Translations under genes and position numbers: made by a program | In this document: piece by piece, positions 50,767 to 58,214 of the stretch | Numbering within the stretch: the first letter of the stretch is position 1 | Layout of the letters: every line of letters starts with the position of its first letter | The notes under the pieces: generated by a model | Database searches by the model: none | What the model was told of the DNA's origin: nothing | The model's input: only the letters and a program-made list of their open reading frames with translations | Assembly (NCBI GenBank): GCA_963811055.1 | Contig: CAWEPQ010000001.1 | Location: 186,001-250,000, forward strand | Source of the DNA: JACVRW01 sp963811055 | GTDB lineage: Bacteria > Actinomycetota > Thermoleophilia > Solirubrobacterales > Thermoleophilaceae | DNA length: 64,000 bases | Reading direction: 5' to 3'

Positions 50767-51423
50767 TCAGGCGATGTCGATCGCGGCCGCCAGGGCCTGC
50801 TCGATCGGATCGCCGCCGGCGTTCACGTAGAGCGTGTGTCCCGCGGAGGCCGGCTGATGCAAGACGGCCGCGAGCACGGCCGCCACATCCGCGCGACTCA
50901 CCTCGGCGCGAAACGGCTCGGTGTCGATCCGCGAACGGCCGGTGCCCGGGTCGTCGCTCAGGGATCCCGGGCGCACGATCGTCCACGTCCGGTCGCTAGC
51001 CGCCACGGCGCGGTCGGCCTCGGCCTTCGCGCGGAGGTAGACGCTGAACGTGTCATCGCCCTCGGGCGGGCTCTCCGCGCCGACCGAGCTCACGATCACA
51101 TAGCGCTGCACGCCCGCCAAGGAGGCGGCCTCGAGCAGCTTGACGGCGCCGTCCCGGTCCACGGTCAGCTTGCGCTCCGGTCCGCTGCCGGGCCCCGCGC
51201 CCGCCGCGAACACTGCCGCGTCACACCCGGCGATCGCCTCCGCCACCTCGCCCGCGCCCGCCGACTCCAGGTCGCAGAGCACGGGTTCGCTCCCGTCTTC
51301 CCGGAGGTCGCCGGCGTGGCCGGGGTTGCGGATCAGCCCACGAACCTCGTCGCCGCGCGCCACCAGCAGCCGGGTCAGCTGCCGGGCAATCGCACCGTGT
51401 GCACCCGCGATCGCGACGATCAC
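50767..51423 (-). CDS. NAD(P)H-binding atypical SDR protein
   Basis: 218 residues from GTG 51423 (IVAIAGAHGAIARQLTRLL). The loop GAHGAIAR is the atypical-SDR nucleotide site. DAAVFAAGAGP, QRYVIVSSVGAESPPEGDD and YLRAKAEADRAVAASDRTWT match the NAD(P)H-binding (NmrA/YwnB-like) family, with Tyr-x3-Lys (YLRAKAEAD). The end SRADVAAVLAAVLHQPASAG is family-typical. It follows the Ogt gene by 20 bases and may be part of the alkylation-repair operon, without obvious functional link. Confidence 0.85.
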   Translation of the reverse strand: MIVAIAGAHGAIARQLTRLLVARGDEVRGLIRNPGHAGDLREDGSEPVLCDLESAGAGEVAEAIAGCDAAVFAAGAGPGSGPERKLTVDRDGAVKLLEAASLAGVQRYVIVSSVGAESPPEGDDTFSVYLRAKAEADRAVAASDRTWTIVRPGSLSDDPGTGRSRIDTEPFRAEVSRADVAAVLAAVLHQPASAGHTLYVNAGGDPIEQALAAAIDIA

Positions 51424-51443
51424 GTGGCCGAGCTTAGTGGCCC

Positions 51444-51941
51444 TCAGAACATCGAGGGCGCTGCCAGACTCGCCTCGAGGTCGAGCAGCAGCCGCTTGTT
51501 GTCGAGGCCGCCGCCGTACCCGGTGAGCGTGCCGTTGGCGCCGATCACGCGGTGGCAGGGCACGATCACGGCGATCGGGTTGCGGCCGTTGGCCAGGCCG
51601 ACCGCGCGGATCGCGTGCGGCCGCCCGATCCGGCGTGCCAGCTCTCCGTAGGAGATCGTTTTGCCGTAGCCGATCTCGAGGAGGCCGCGCCACACCTCTA
51701 GCTGGAACGCGGTGCCCTCGAGCTCGAGCGGCACGTCGAAGCTCGTCCGCCGGCCGGCGAAGTAGTCGGTGAGCTGCGCCCGCACCTCCTCGAAGGCATC
51801 GTCCGCCTGGACCCAGTCCGGCCCCACCGCCACCGGATGGCGACCCTGGGTCATGTGGAGTCCGCGCAGCGCACGCCCGTCGCCGGTGAGCAGCAGCTCG
51901 CCGAGCGGGCTGTCCATGTGCGTGTAGACCACGCGGCTCAT
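51444..51941 (-). CDS. ogt: Methylated-DNA-protein-cysteine methyltransferase
   Basis: 165 residues from ATG 51941, overlapping the stop of the AlkA fusion gene (ATGA). Acceptor Cys129 in IVPCHRVIG, plus the recognition helix RAVGLANGRNPIAV and GYGGGLDNKRLLLDLE at the end, identify an Ogt/MGMT that removes O6-methylguanine lesions irreversibly. The Ada-type sensor cysteines are in the upstream gene instead. Thus the classic Ada functions are split between two coupled genes. Confidence 0.95.
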   Translation of the reverse strand: MSRVVYTHMDSPLGELLLTGDGRALRGLHMTQGRHPVAVGPDWVQADDAFEEVRAQLTDYFAGRRTSFDVPLELEGTAFQLEVWRGLLEIGYGKTISYGELARRIGRPHAIRAVGLANGRNPIAVIVPCHRVIGANGTLTGYGGGLDNKRLLLDLEASLAAPSMF

Positions 51942-53380
51942 GGTGCCAGCCCCGCCCAGAGGTGTTGCACCGCGTAGGAGCGATACGGGCGCCACGCCGT
52001 CGACAGGCGCTCGGCGGCCGCGGGCGTGGCGTCTCGCCCGAGGCGCTCGAGGGCATGGCGCACCCCGAGGTCGCTCGGGAGGAAGGCATCGGGATCGCGC
52101 AGCGCGCGCATCGACACGTAGCCCACGGTCCAGGGCCCGACCCCGGGGATCGCGCCGAGGCGCTGCCTGGACTCCTCGGGCTCGGCGCCGGGGTCAAGCG
52201 CCAGCTCCCCGCCGGCCAGCGCCCCGGCCAGCGCGCGCACGGCCGCCCGGCGCGTGCCGGGCATCGGCCAGTCCGAGGGATCAGCCGCCGCCAGCGCCTC
52301 CGCCGTGGGGAAGAGGTGCGTGACGGTGCCGAGCGGACGCTCGAGCGGCTCTCCGTGGGCGGCCGTCAGGCGTGCCGCCGCGCTGGCCGCGCCGGCCAGC
52401 GACACCTGCTGCCCGAGCACGGCTCGAACCGCCAGCTCGCCGCCGTCCACGTGGCCGGCCACACGCCGCCCTGGGGTTGCGCGCACGAGCGCGCCCAGCG
52501 TGGCGTCGGTGCCGAGGGCGCCGGCCACGGCCTCGGGATCGGAGTCCAGGTCGAGGAGCACGCGCGAGCGCTGCACGGCCGTGGCCAGATCACGGACCTC
52601 GGTGAGCCAGAAGCGCGCCCGCACCTGCCCCTCCACGGCGCGGAGCTCGACGATGCCGGCGCCGTGAGGCAGGCGCATGCTGCGCCGGTAGGCGCCGTCC
52701 ACGAACTCCTCCACGCCCGGCACGGCGCGACGCCCGAGGAACCTCAGCAGCCCGGGTGCGTCCAGCGGGGCGCGATGCGGCAGGTGCACCGCGATCGCGT
52801 CGTCGCTGCCGGCCTGAACCGTCCCGCCCCGGGACCGGAGCTCGCTCGGTGTGGTGGCAAAGATCTCGCGCACCGTCGCGTTGAACTGGCGCACGCTGCG
52901 AAAGCCCGCGGCGCAGGACACGCCGGTCATCGGCAGCTTCGTGGTCTCGAGCAGGAGCCGCGCGGTCTGGGCACGCCGTGCCCGTGTGAGCGCGAGCGGC
53001 CCCGCGCCCACCGCGGCGGACAGCTGCCGGTGCACGTGGCGCTCCGTGTATCCCAGCCGCGTCGCGAGCCCCGCCACGCCGTGGCGGTCCACCACGCCGT
53101 CCGCGATCAGCCGCATCGCGCGGCCCACCAGGTCGCTGCGGCGATCCCACTCGGGCGAACCCGGCGCGGCGTCGGGACGGCAGCGTTTGCAGGCCCTGAG
53201 GCCGGCCGCCTGGGCTGCCGCCGTCGTCGCGTAGAAGCGCACGTTCTCGCGCTTGGGGGTGCGTGCGGGGCAGCTCGGCCGGCAGTAGATGCCGGTGGAG
53301 GTGACGCCGGCGAACACCCAGCCGTCGAAGCGCGGGTCGCCTGACTCCACGGCACGCCAGAAATTTGGTTGCGAGCTCAT
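51938..53380 (-). CDS. AdaA-AlkA fusion: methyl sensor/regulator and 3-methyladenine glycosylase
   Basis: 480 residues. Residues 1-75: Ada zinc domain with Cys33, Cys37, Cys64 and Cys67 (YCRPSCPAR, ACKRCRP), which takes methyl groups from phosphotriesters. Residues 80-182: AraC-type HTH (GVAGLATRLGYTERHVHRQL, SCAAGFRSVRQFNATVREIF). Residues 190-300: AlkA N-terminal domain; 300-478: HhH-GPD fold with LGAIPGVGPWTVGYVSMRAL and catalytic Asp437 in PSDLGV. The protein should sense methyl damage, activate its own operon and excise alkylated bases. This fusion is well known in actinobacteria. It heads the operon with ogt. Confidence 0.95.
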   Translation of the reverse strand: MSSQPNFWRAVESGDPRFDGWVFAGVTSTGIYCRPSCPARTPKRENVRFYATTAAAQAAGLRACKRCRPDAAPGSPEWDRRSDLVGRAMRLIADGVVDRHGVAGLATRLGYTERHVHRQLSAAVGAGPLALTRARRAQTARLLLETTKLPMTGVSCAAGFRSVRQFNATVREIFATTPSELRSRGGTVQAGSDDAIAVHLPHRAPLDAPGLLRFLGRRAVPGVEEFVDGAYRRSMRLPHGAGIVELRAVEGQVRARFWLTEVRDLATAVQRSRVLLDLDSDPEAVAGALGTDATLGALVRATPGRRVAGHVDGGELAVRAVLGQQVSLAGAASAAARLTAAHGEPLERPLGTVTHLFPTAEALAAADPSDWPMPGTRRAAVRALAGALAGGELALDPGAEPEESRQRLGAIPGVGPWTVGYVSMRALRDPDAFLPSDLGVRHALERLGRDATPAAAERLSTAWRPYRSYAVQHLWAGLAP

Positions 53381-53454
53381 GCGGTAAGAACGCCGGTACC
53401 TGTCGTGTTGTGAGATGTATCGTCTCGCACCACCACGCGATCAGGAGAGCGAAC

Positions 53455-53907
53455 GTGCCGAGAGTCGAGCTGACCTACCCCGCCGGAGCCCTTTCCGACG
53501 ACGCCAAGCGCGAGCTGCCGCAGCGACTTGCCGAGTCGATGCTGCGCTGGGAGGGCGCCCCGGACACCGAGTTCTTCCGCTCGATCTCGTGGGTCCACGT
53601 GCACGAGCTGGCGCCCGGCGCGGTGTTCACCGCGGACGGCCCGGCCGAGCTCAGCCAGTTCGTGCTCGACGTGAGTGTTCCGCAGGGTGGCCTCAGCGAC
53701 CGTCGCCGCGCAGGCCTGGTGGAGGAGTTCACCAAGCTCACCCGCGAGGCCGCCGGCCTGGCGGAGGAGGACAGCATCCGCGTGTGGGTGCTGGTGCACG
53801 AGATCGCCGAGGGCAACTGGGGCGCCGGGGGCCAGATCATTCAGTTCGAGCAGCTGCGCGCGGCGGCCAAGGCCGAGCGCGACAAGGCCGCGGCGGCACC
53901 CGCCTAA
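53455..53907 (+). CDS. Tautomerase-superfamily protein
   Basis: 150 residues from GTG 53455 behind AGGAGAG; the next codon is Pro, so cleavage of the initiator leaves N-terminal Pro (PRVELTYPAGALSDDAKREL), the catalytic base of 4-oxalocrotonate-tautomerase-like enzymes. Two beta-alpha-beta halves are visible; the second begins QFVLDVSVPQGGLSDRRRAG and ends RVWVLVHEIAEGNWGAGGQI. The second half lacks an internal Pro nucleophile, as in fused-trimer tautomerases. Divergent from the ada-alkA operon; stop overlaps the stop of the convergent hydrolase. Confidence 0.83.
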   Translation: MPRVELTYPAGALSDDAKRELPQRLAESMLRWEGAPDTEFFRSISWVHVHELAPGAVFTADGPAELSQFVLDVSVPQGGLSDRRRAGLVEEFTKLTREAAGLAEEDSIRVWVLVHEIAEGNWGAGGQIIQFEQLRAAAKAERDKAAAAPA

Positions 53908-54779
53908 CGGAACAACGCGAGGGCCCGGGCGGCCACGACCTCGGGCAGCTCCTCGGCGATGAAGTGCGCCGAGTCATCGCGTAGCTCGACGGTCATGTCG
54001 TCGGCCCACGGCTCGAAGCCCCCGAGCTGGCGGTGGTCCACCGCAGGGTCCTTGGTGCCGTGCAGCAGCAGGGTCGGCACGCTGAGGCGGCGGCCGCGAG
54101 AGCGGCCCGCCAGGTAGGGCACGAGCTCGCGCGCGAGGAAGGTGCGGTAGAGGCGCGTCGACGCGGCCGCCCTTGCGGGCTCGTGGAGCACGGCCGCGAA
54201 CACCTCGAGGTCCGCGTCGGTCCAGACGCCGGGCTGGACGGCGCCCGTGGCGATCACCCGCTTGACGATGTCGGTGCGCCGTAGGAGCGCGGCGCCGAGC
54301 AGCGGCGTGGCGAGCAGGGCCTGGTACCAGAGCCGCCACACGCCGAGGAGCCCCGTGGGGGACGGCGGTGGCGGCCACGGCGCGTACATGTTCAGTGCGA
54401 GGTAGCGCCGGATGCGGCCGGGATGGTCGAGGCAGGCGATGAACCCCGCCCACGCTCCCCAGTCGTGCGCGATCAGATCCACGCGCTCCAGCTCGAGAGC
54501 GTCGAGGAGCGCGATCAGATCGTCGGCCATCGTCTGCTTGTCGTAGCGGCCCGGCGGCGCGTCGCTCCATCCGAACCCGCGCATGTCCGGGCAGATCACC
54601 CGTCGCTCGGGCGCCAGGAGCGGCACCACCTTGCGCCAGCAGTACCAATGCTGCGGCCAGCCGTGGAGCAGGACCACCGGCTCGCCCTCCCCCGCCTCCG
54701 CCACGTGAAAGCGGATGCCGGCCGCCTCCACATCGCGATGGATCACGCCGTCGACGTGCGGCATGGGCGGTTGCGCCAT
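53904..54779 (-). CDS. Alpha/beta hydrolase, epoxide-hydrolase type
   Basis: 291 residues from ATG 54779. HGWPQHWYCW (39-48) is the oxyanion loop, and AHDWGAW gives Asp106 as nucleophile. DMRGFGWSD is the conserved strand-turn before the lid. TLLLHGTKDP and DDSAHFIAEELPE supply Asp and His. HGWPQ and HDWGAW with an aromatic-rich cap (PWPPPPSP, WRLWYQALL) are typical of epoxide hydrolases. It is divergent from the S33 peptidase by 31 bases and convergent with the tautomerase by a 4-base overlap. Confidence 0.88.
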   Translation of the reverse strand: MAQPPMPHVDGVIHRDVEAAGIRFHVAEAGEGEPVVLLHGWPQHWYCWRKVVPLLAPERRVICPDMRGFGWSDAPPGRYDKQTMADDLIALLDALELERVDLIAHDWGAWAGFIACLDHPGRIRRYLALNMYAPWPPPPSPTGLLGVWRLWYQALLATPLLGAALLRRTDIVKRVIATGAVQPGVWTDADLEVFAAVLHEPARAAASTRLYRTFLARELVPYLAGRSRGRRLSVPTLLLHGTKDPAVDHRQLGGFEPWADDMTVELRDDSAHFIAEELPEVVAARALALFR

Positions 54780-54810
54780 GACGGACTTATACAAGTAGGC
54801 TCGCGCCTCG

Positions 54811-56721
54811 ATGAGGGCTCGCCTGGCTGGGCTGATCGCGGTGATGGTGGCTCTGGCCGTGCTGCCCGCCAGCGCGGCCGGCGCCCCGGTCACCAAGCGC
54901 TGCCCCGACGACAGGGCCGCGCGCTGCGGCTCGGTGCGTGTGCCGCTGCTGCGCGGCGCTCCCGATGGCGGCGGCAGCAAATTGCGCGTGTACTTCCGCG
55001 TCTACCCGCGTACGGATCGCTCGCGGCCCGCGCTCCAGCCGATCGTCGGCGCCGAGGGCGGGCCCGGGTACCCCTCGATCGACTCCGCCGAGTCGTACCT
55101 CTTCATGCTCGGCGGGCTGCACCGGCGGCACGACCTGATCGTGATGGACAACCGCGGCACCGGGCGCTCAGGAGCGATCAACTGCAAGCGTCTGCAGGCC
55201 GCCAAGGGGGTCTACGCGCGCGAGGTCGGCCGCTGTGCGCGCCAGCTCGGCCGCCGGGCCAACGCCTACGGCACCGGCGCCGCCGCCGATGATCTCGCGG
55301 CGGTGCTGGACAAGCTCCGAGTGCCCGTGGTCGACATATACGGCGACTCCTACGGCACGTATTTCGCCCAGACGTTCGCCGTGCGACACCGCGAGCGGGT
55401 GCGGGCCGTGGTGCTCGACGGCGCGTTCCCCGTGGCGGGATTCGACCCATGGGCGCGCCAGGAGTCCGTGGCGCTTCGCTTCGCCTGGCCCGAGACGTGC
55501 CGGCGATCGAACGGCTGCGGCGGTGTGGACGCAATCGCCGAGCTGCGCCGGTGGTCCCTGCGGCTGGCCGCCAAGCCACTCGTGGCCACGGGCAGCGACG
55601 CCGACGGCGGGCGCCACCGGATCAGGCTCGACGGGGCGTCGCTCGGCCAGATGGCCGGCGACGGGTCCTTCTACTACACGATCTATCGCGACCTGCTGGC
55701 AGCGCTGCGCGCGTACGAGCGCGGCGACCGCGCGCCGCTCCTGCGCCTGGCCGCCGAGGACCTGCCCTACACGGGCGGCGGTCCGGTGAAGAGCTACTCA
55801 GAGGGCGCCTACGCCGCGGTGGCCTGTCACGACTACCCCACGATCTGGGACCCGGCCGCATCGTTCGCCCAGCGCCGCGAGCAGCTCGAGGTCGCACGGG
55901 CGCTGATCGACCCGGCCGACTTCGCTCCGTTCCCGAAGAACCAGTGGCTGCGCTCGCTCTACATCGACCAGCTCGTCACCGGCTGTCTCGAGTGGCCGGC
56001 TCAGCAGTACCCGGATCCGCCGGTTCCGGCGGGCGCGACCTACCCGGACATGCCGGTGCTCGTGCTCAACGGCGACCTGGACGCGATCACCCCGCTCGGC
56101 GACGCCGCCGCGGCCGCCGAGCTGTTCCCGCGCTCGACGTTCGTCACGGTGCCCAACATCGGCCACGTGACCGCCCTGGCGGACTACGCCGACTGCGCAT
56201 CCGGGATCGTGCGGCGCTTCCTGACCACGCTCCAGCCGGGCGACGTGAGCTGCGCCCAGCGCACCCCGGAGATCCACGTGGTGCCCGAGTTCCCGCGCCG
56301 GCTGGCCGGCATCCCGCTCACCGGCGAGGCGGGAGCCGGCGACCGCTCCAACGCGGGTGACCGGCGCGGCGCCTGGGCGGCGAGCTGGAGCGTGGGCGAC
56401 GCGCTGGCGCGCTGGTGGCTGATGTACGGCTCGCGCGGCCACGGCCTGCGCGGCGGAAGCTTCACGGCGTCGGGCGAGTACCTCGCATACAGCCCGATCC
56501 GCCTGCGCATGCGAGGCGTGCGCTTCGTCTCCGATCTCGCGGTGAGCGGGTCGGTGGAGTGGAACCGGCGCGCGGGCACGGTCCGCGCCCGGCTGCGCCT
56601 GACCGGCGCGCGGCGGGGCTTCGTGCGCATCGCCTGGAGCACCGGCGCCCCGCGCGCGCTAGCGTCGATCAGGGGCACCATCGGCGGCCGCTCCGTGCGA
56701 CTCACCACCCCCGCTCCCTGA
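54811..56721 (+). CDS. Secreted S33 alpha/beta hydrolase (tripeptidyl-aminopeptidase-like)
   Basis: 636 residues. Signal peptide 1-24. GAEGGPGYPS is the oxyanion GGPG motif, MDNRGTGRSG follows, and IYGDSYGTYFAQTFA holds nucleophile Ser180. VLNGDLDAITPLGDAA gives Asp, and NIGHVTALADY the His, with the C-terminal TAP domain to about 500. The last 130 residues (to 636) are an extra beta-rich domain without known match. It cleaves residues or short peptides from N-termini, or esters; the substrate is not known. First of a run of exported proteins read rightward. Confidence 0.88.
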   Translation: MRARLAGLIAVMVALAVLPASAAGAPVTKRCPDDRAARCGSVRVPLLRGAPDGGGSKLRVYFRVYPRTDRSRPALQPIVGAEGGPGYPSIDSAESYLFMLGGLHRRHDLIVMDNRGTGRSGAINCKRLQAAKGVYAREVGRCARQLGRRANAYGTGAAADDLAAVLDKLRVPVVDIYGDSYGTYFAQTFAVRHRERVRAVVLDGAFPVAGFDPWARQESVALRFAWPETCRRSNGCGGVDAIAELRRWSLRLAAKPLVATGSDADGGRHRIRLDGASLGQMAGDGSFYYTIYRDLLAALRAYERGDRAPLLRLAAEDLPYTGGGPVKSYSEGAYAAVACHDYPTIWDPAASFAQRREQLEVARALIDPADFAPFPKNQWLRSLYIDQLVTGCLEWPAQQYPDPPVPAGATYPDMPVLVLNGDLDAITPLGDAAAAAELFPRSTFVTVPNIGHVTALADYADCASGIVRRFLTTLQPGDVSCAQRTPEIHVVPEFPRRLAGIPLTGEAGAGDRSNAGDRRGAWAASWSVGDALARWWLMYGSRGHGLRGGSFTASGEYLAYSPIRLRMRGVRFVSDLAVSGSVEWNRRAGTVRARLRLTGARRGFVRIAWSTGAPRALASIRGTIGGRSVRLTTPAP

Positions 56722-56732
56722 GAGGCCAAACC

Positions 56733-58133
56733 ATGAGGCGCCTTACTCCAGCCGTGATCGTCTGCGTCGCGCTCGTGGCTCCCGCGACCGCCGCGGCCAC
56801 GCCGTCCAGGGGCTGGCACCCTCCCGCCCCACCCGTCGTGCCCTGCTCGTCCACCGACGAGCGCACGACGCTCACCGCCAGCGCGCGGCTCGATCCGGCG
56901 TGCGTCTACACCCGCGGCTTCGACATCACGGCCTCGAAGGTCACGCTCGACTGCCGCGGCGCCGTGATCGACGCGACTGGCCGGGGCGGTGGCTCGGGGA
57001 TCGAGGTCCGCGCACCCGCGGACGCGGACCTGTCGCGCGTGACGATCCGCAACTGCGACGTGCGCGGGTTCCTCAACAGCATCCGGGTGACCCGCGACGG
57101 CTTCCGTGCGCTGCCGGCGGGCCACGAGTACGACCACGGCATACGCGACGTGGTCATCGAGCACAGCCAGGTGTCGGGCTCGAGGGGAGTCGGCATCTAC
57201 GTGGACGGCTACGTGACGCGCACGACCATCCGCCACACCACGATCACGGGCGCGGGCAGCAGCGGCATCTACCTCGAGGCCGGCTCGGCGGACAACGTCG
57301 TGATCGGCAACAGCATCCGCGACAACGGCTTCCGCGAGAACGGGCCCAGCGGTTCGATCTTCTCGTTTGCCGGCGCCCGCTTCCGGTTCTGGGGGATCGG
57401 CCGCGAGGGAATCTCGATCGACGGTTCCCGCCGCAACCTCGTGGCCGGGAACAGCTTCGAGGGCAACTCGGCGGGAGGCGTCTTCCTCTACACGAACTGC
57501 GGCGAGTACGTGAACAGCAAGCCCGAGCGCTGGTTCCAGCGCCGCTACGGCGCCGACGACAACGTGATCGTCGGCAACCGCTTCGAGGGCGGCGCCAACG
57601 GCGTGTGGGTGGGCTCGCGCATGGGCGAGAGCACGCTGCCGATGGAGTGCAGCGACCCGACCTACGTGAAGCAGGGGATCACCTGGGTCGCGCTCGACCG
57701 CGCCGCCCGCAACAAGATCCTGGCCAACAGCTTCCGTGACGTCACGTACGGCGTGCGCGTGGAGGATGACCACACGAAGGTGATCGCCAACCACTTCAGC
57801 GGCCCGGACGCGACCCACCACGCGGTGGTGATTGGAACCCCGTGGCGCACCAGCGTCCTCGGCAAGCCGGTGCGCGGCACCGCGCTGATCGCCAACACGT
57901 CGACGATCCGCGCCAATCCCAACCCCTACCGCTGGGTCGAAGGCCAGGCCGGCACCACCGTGGCGCTCAACCGCTCGCTCGGCCGGCGGGTTGGGATCTG
58001 CCAGGGCAAGACCCTGCCGCGGGGCCCGTTCGTGATGACGATCGCCTTCGCCGGCGAGCCGGCGGGCGGGCCCGAGACGCCGGCGCCGGACCCGCTTGCG
58101 GTGCCGGAGCTCGGCGCGCTCCCTCCCTGCTGA
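56733..58133 (+). CDS. Secreted right-handed parallel beta-helix protein
   Basis: 466 residues from ATG 56733 (AGAGG upstream). Signal 1-23, a Cys-containing lead, then repeated coils of about 20-25 residues: ITASKVTLDCRGAVIDATGR, VTIRNCDVRGFLNSIRVTRD, VVIEHSQVSGSRGVGIYVDG, TTIRHTTITGAGSSGIYLEA, NLVAGNSFEGNSAGGVFLYT. Asn-ladder and NxIxxNSF patterns mark a NosD/pectate-lyase-like solenoid. These often bind or cleave polysaccharides; catalytic acids cannot be placed. It lies between an exported peptidase and a GH3 glucosidase, which suggests polymer breakdown. Confidence 0.85.
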   Translation: MRRLTPAVIVCVALVAPATAAATPSRGWHPPAPPVVPCSSTDERTTLTASARLDPACVYTRGFDITASKVTLDCRGAVIDATGRGGGSGIEVRAPADADLSRVTIRNCDVRGFLNSIRVTRDGFRALPAGHEYDHGIRDVVIEHSQVSGSRGVGIYVDGYVTRTTIRHTTITGAGSSGIYLEAGSADNVVIGNSIRDNGFRENGPSGSIFSFAGARFRFWGIGREGISIDGSRRNLVAGNSFEGNSAGGVFLYTNCGEYVNSKPERWFQRRYGADDNVIVGNRFEGGANGVWVGSRMGESTLPMECSDPTYVKQGITWVALDRAARNKILANSFRDVTYGVRVEDDHTKVIANHFSGPDATHHAVVIGTPWRTSVLGKPVRGTALIANTSTIRANPNPYRWVEGQAGTTVALNRSLGRRVGICQGKTLPRGPFVMTIAFAGEPAGGPETPAPDPLAVPELGALPPC

Positions 58134-58214
58134 GCCAGCGGCGTTTGCGGCGCCCGGACTTCGGGGATATCCGAATCGCGGACTGCCGCCGCGTCATCTA
58201 GGGAGGGATGTGTC

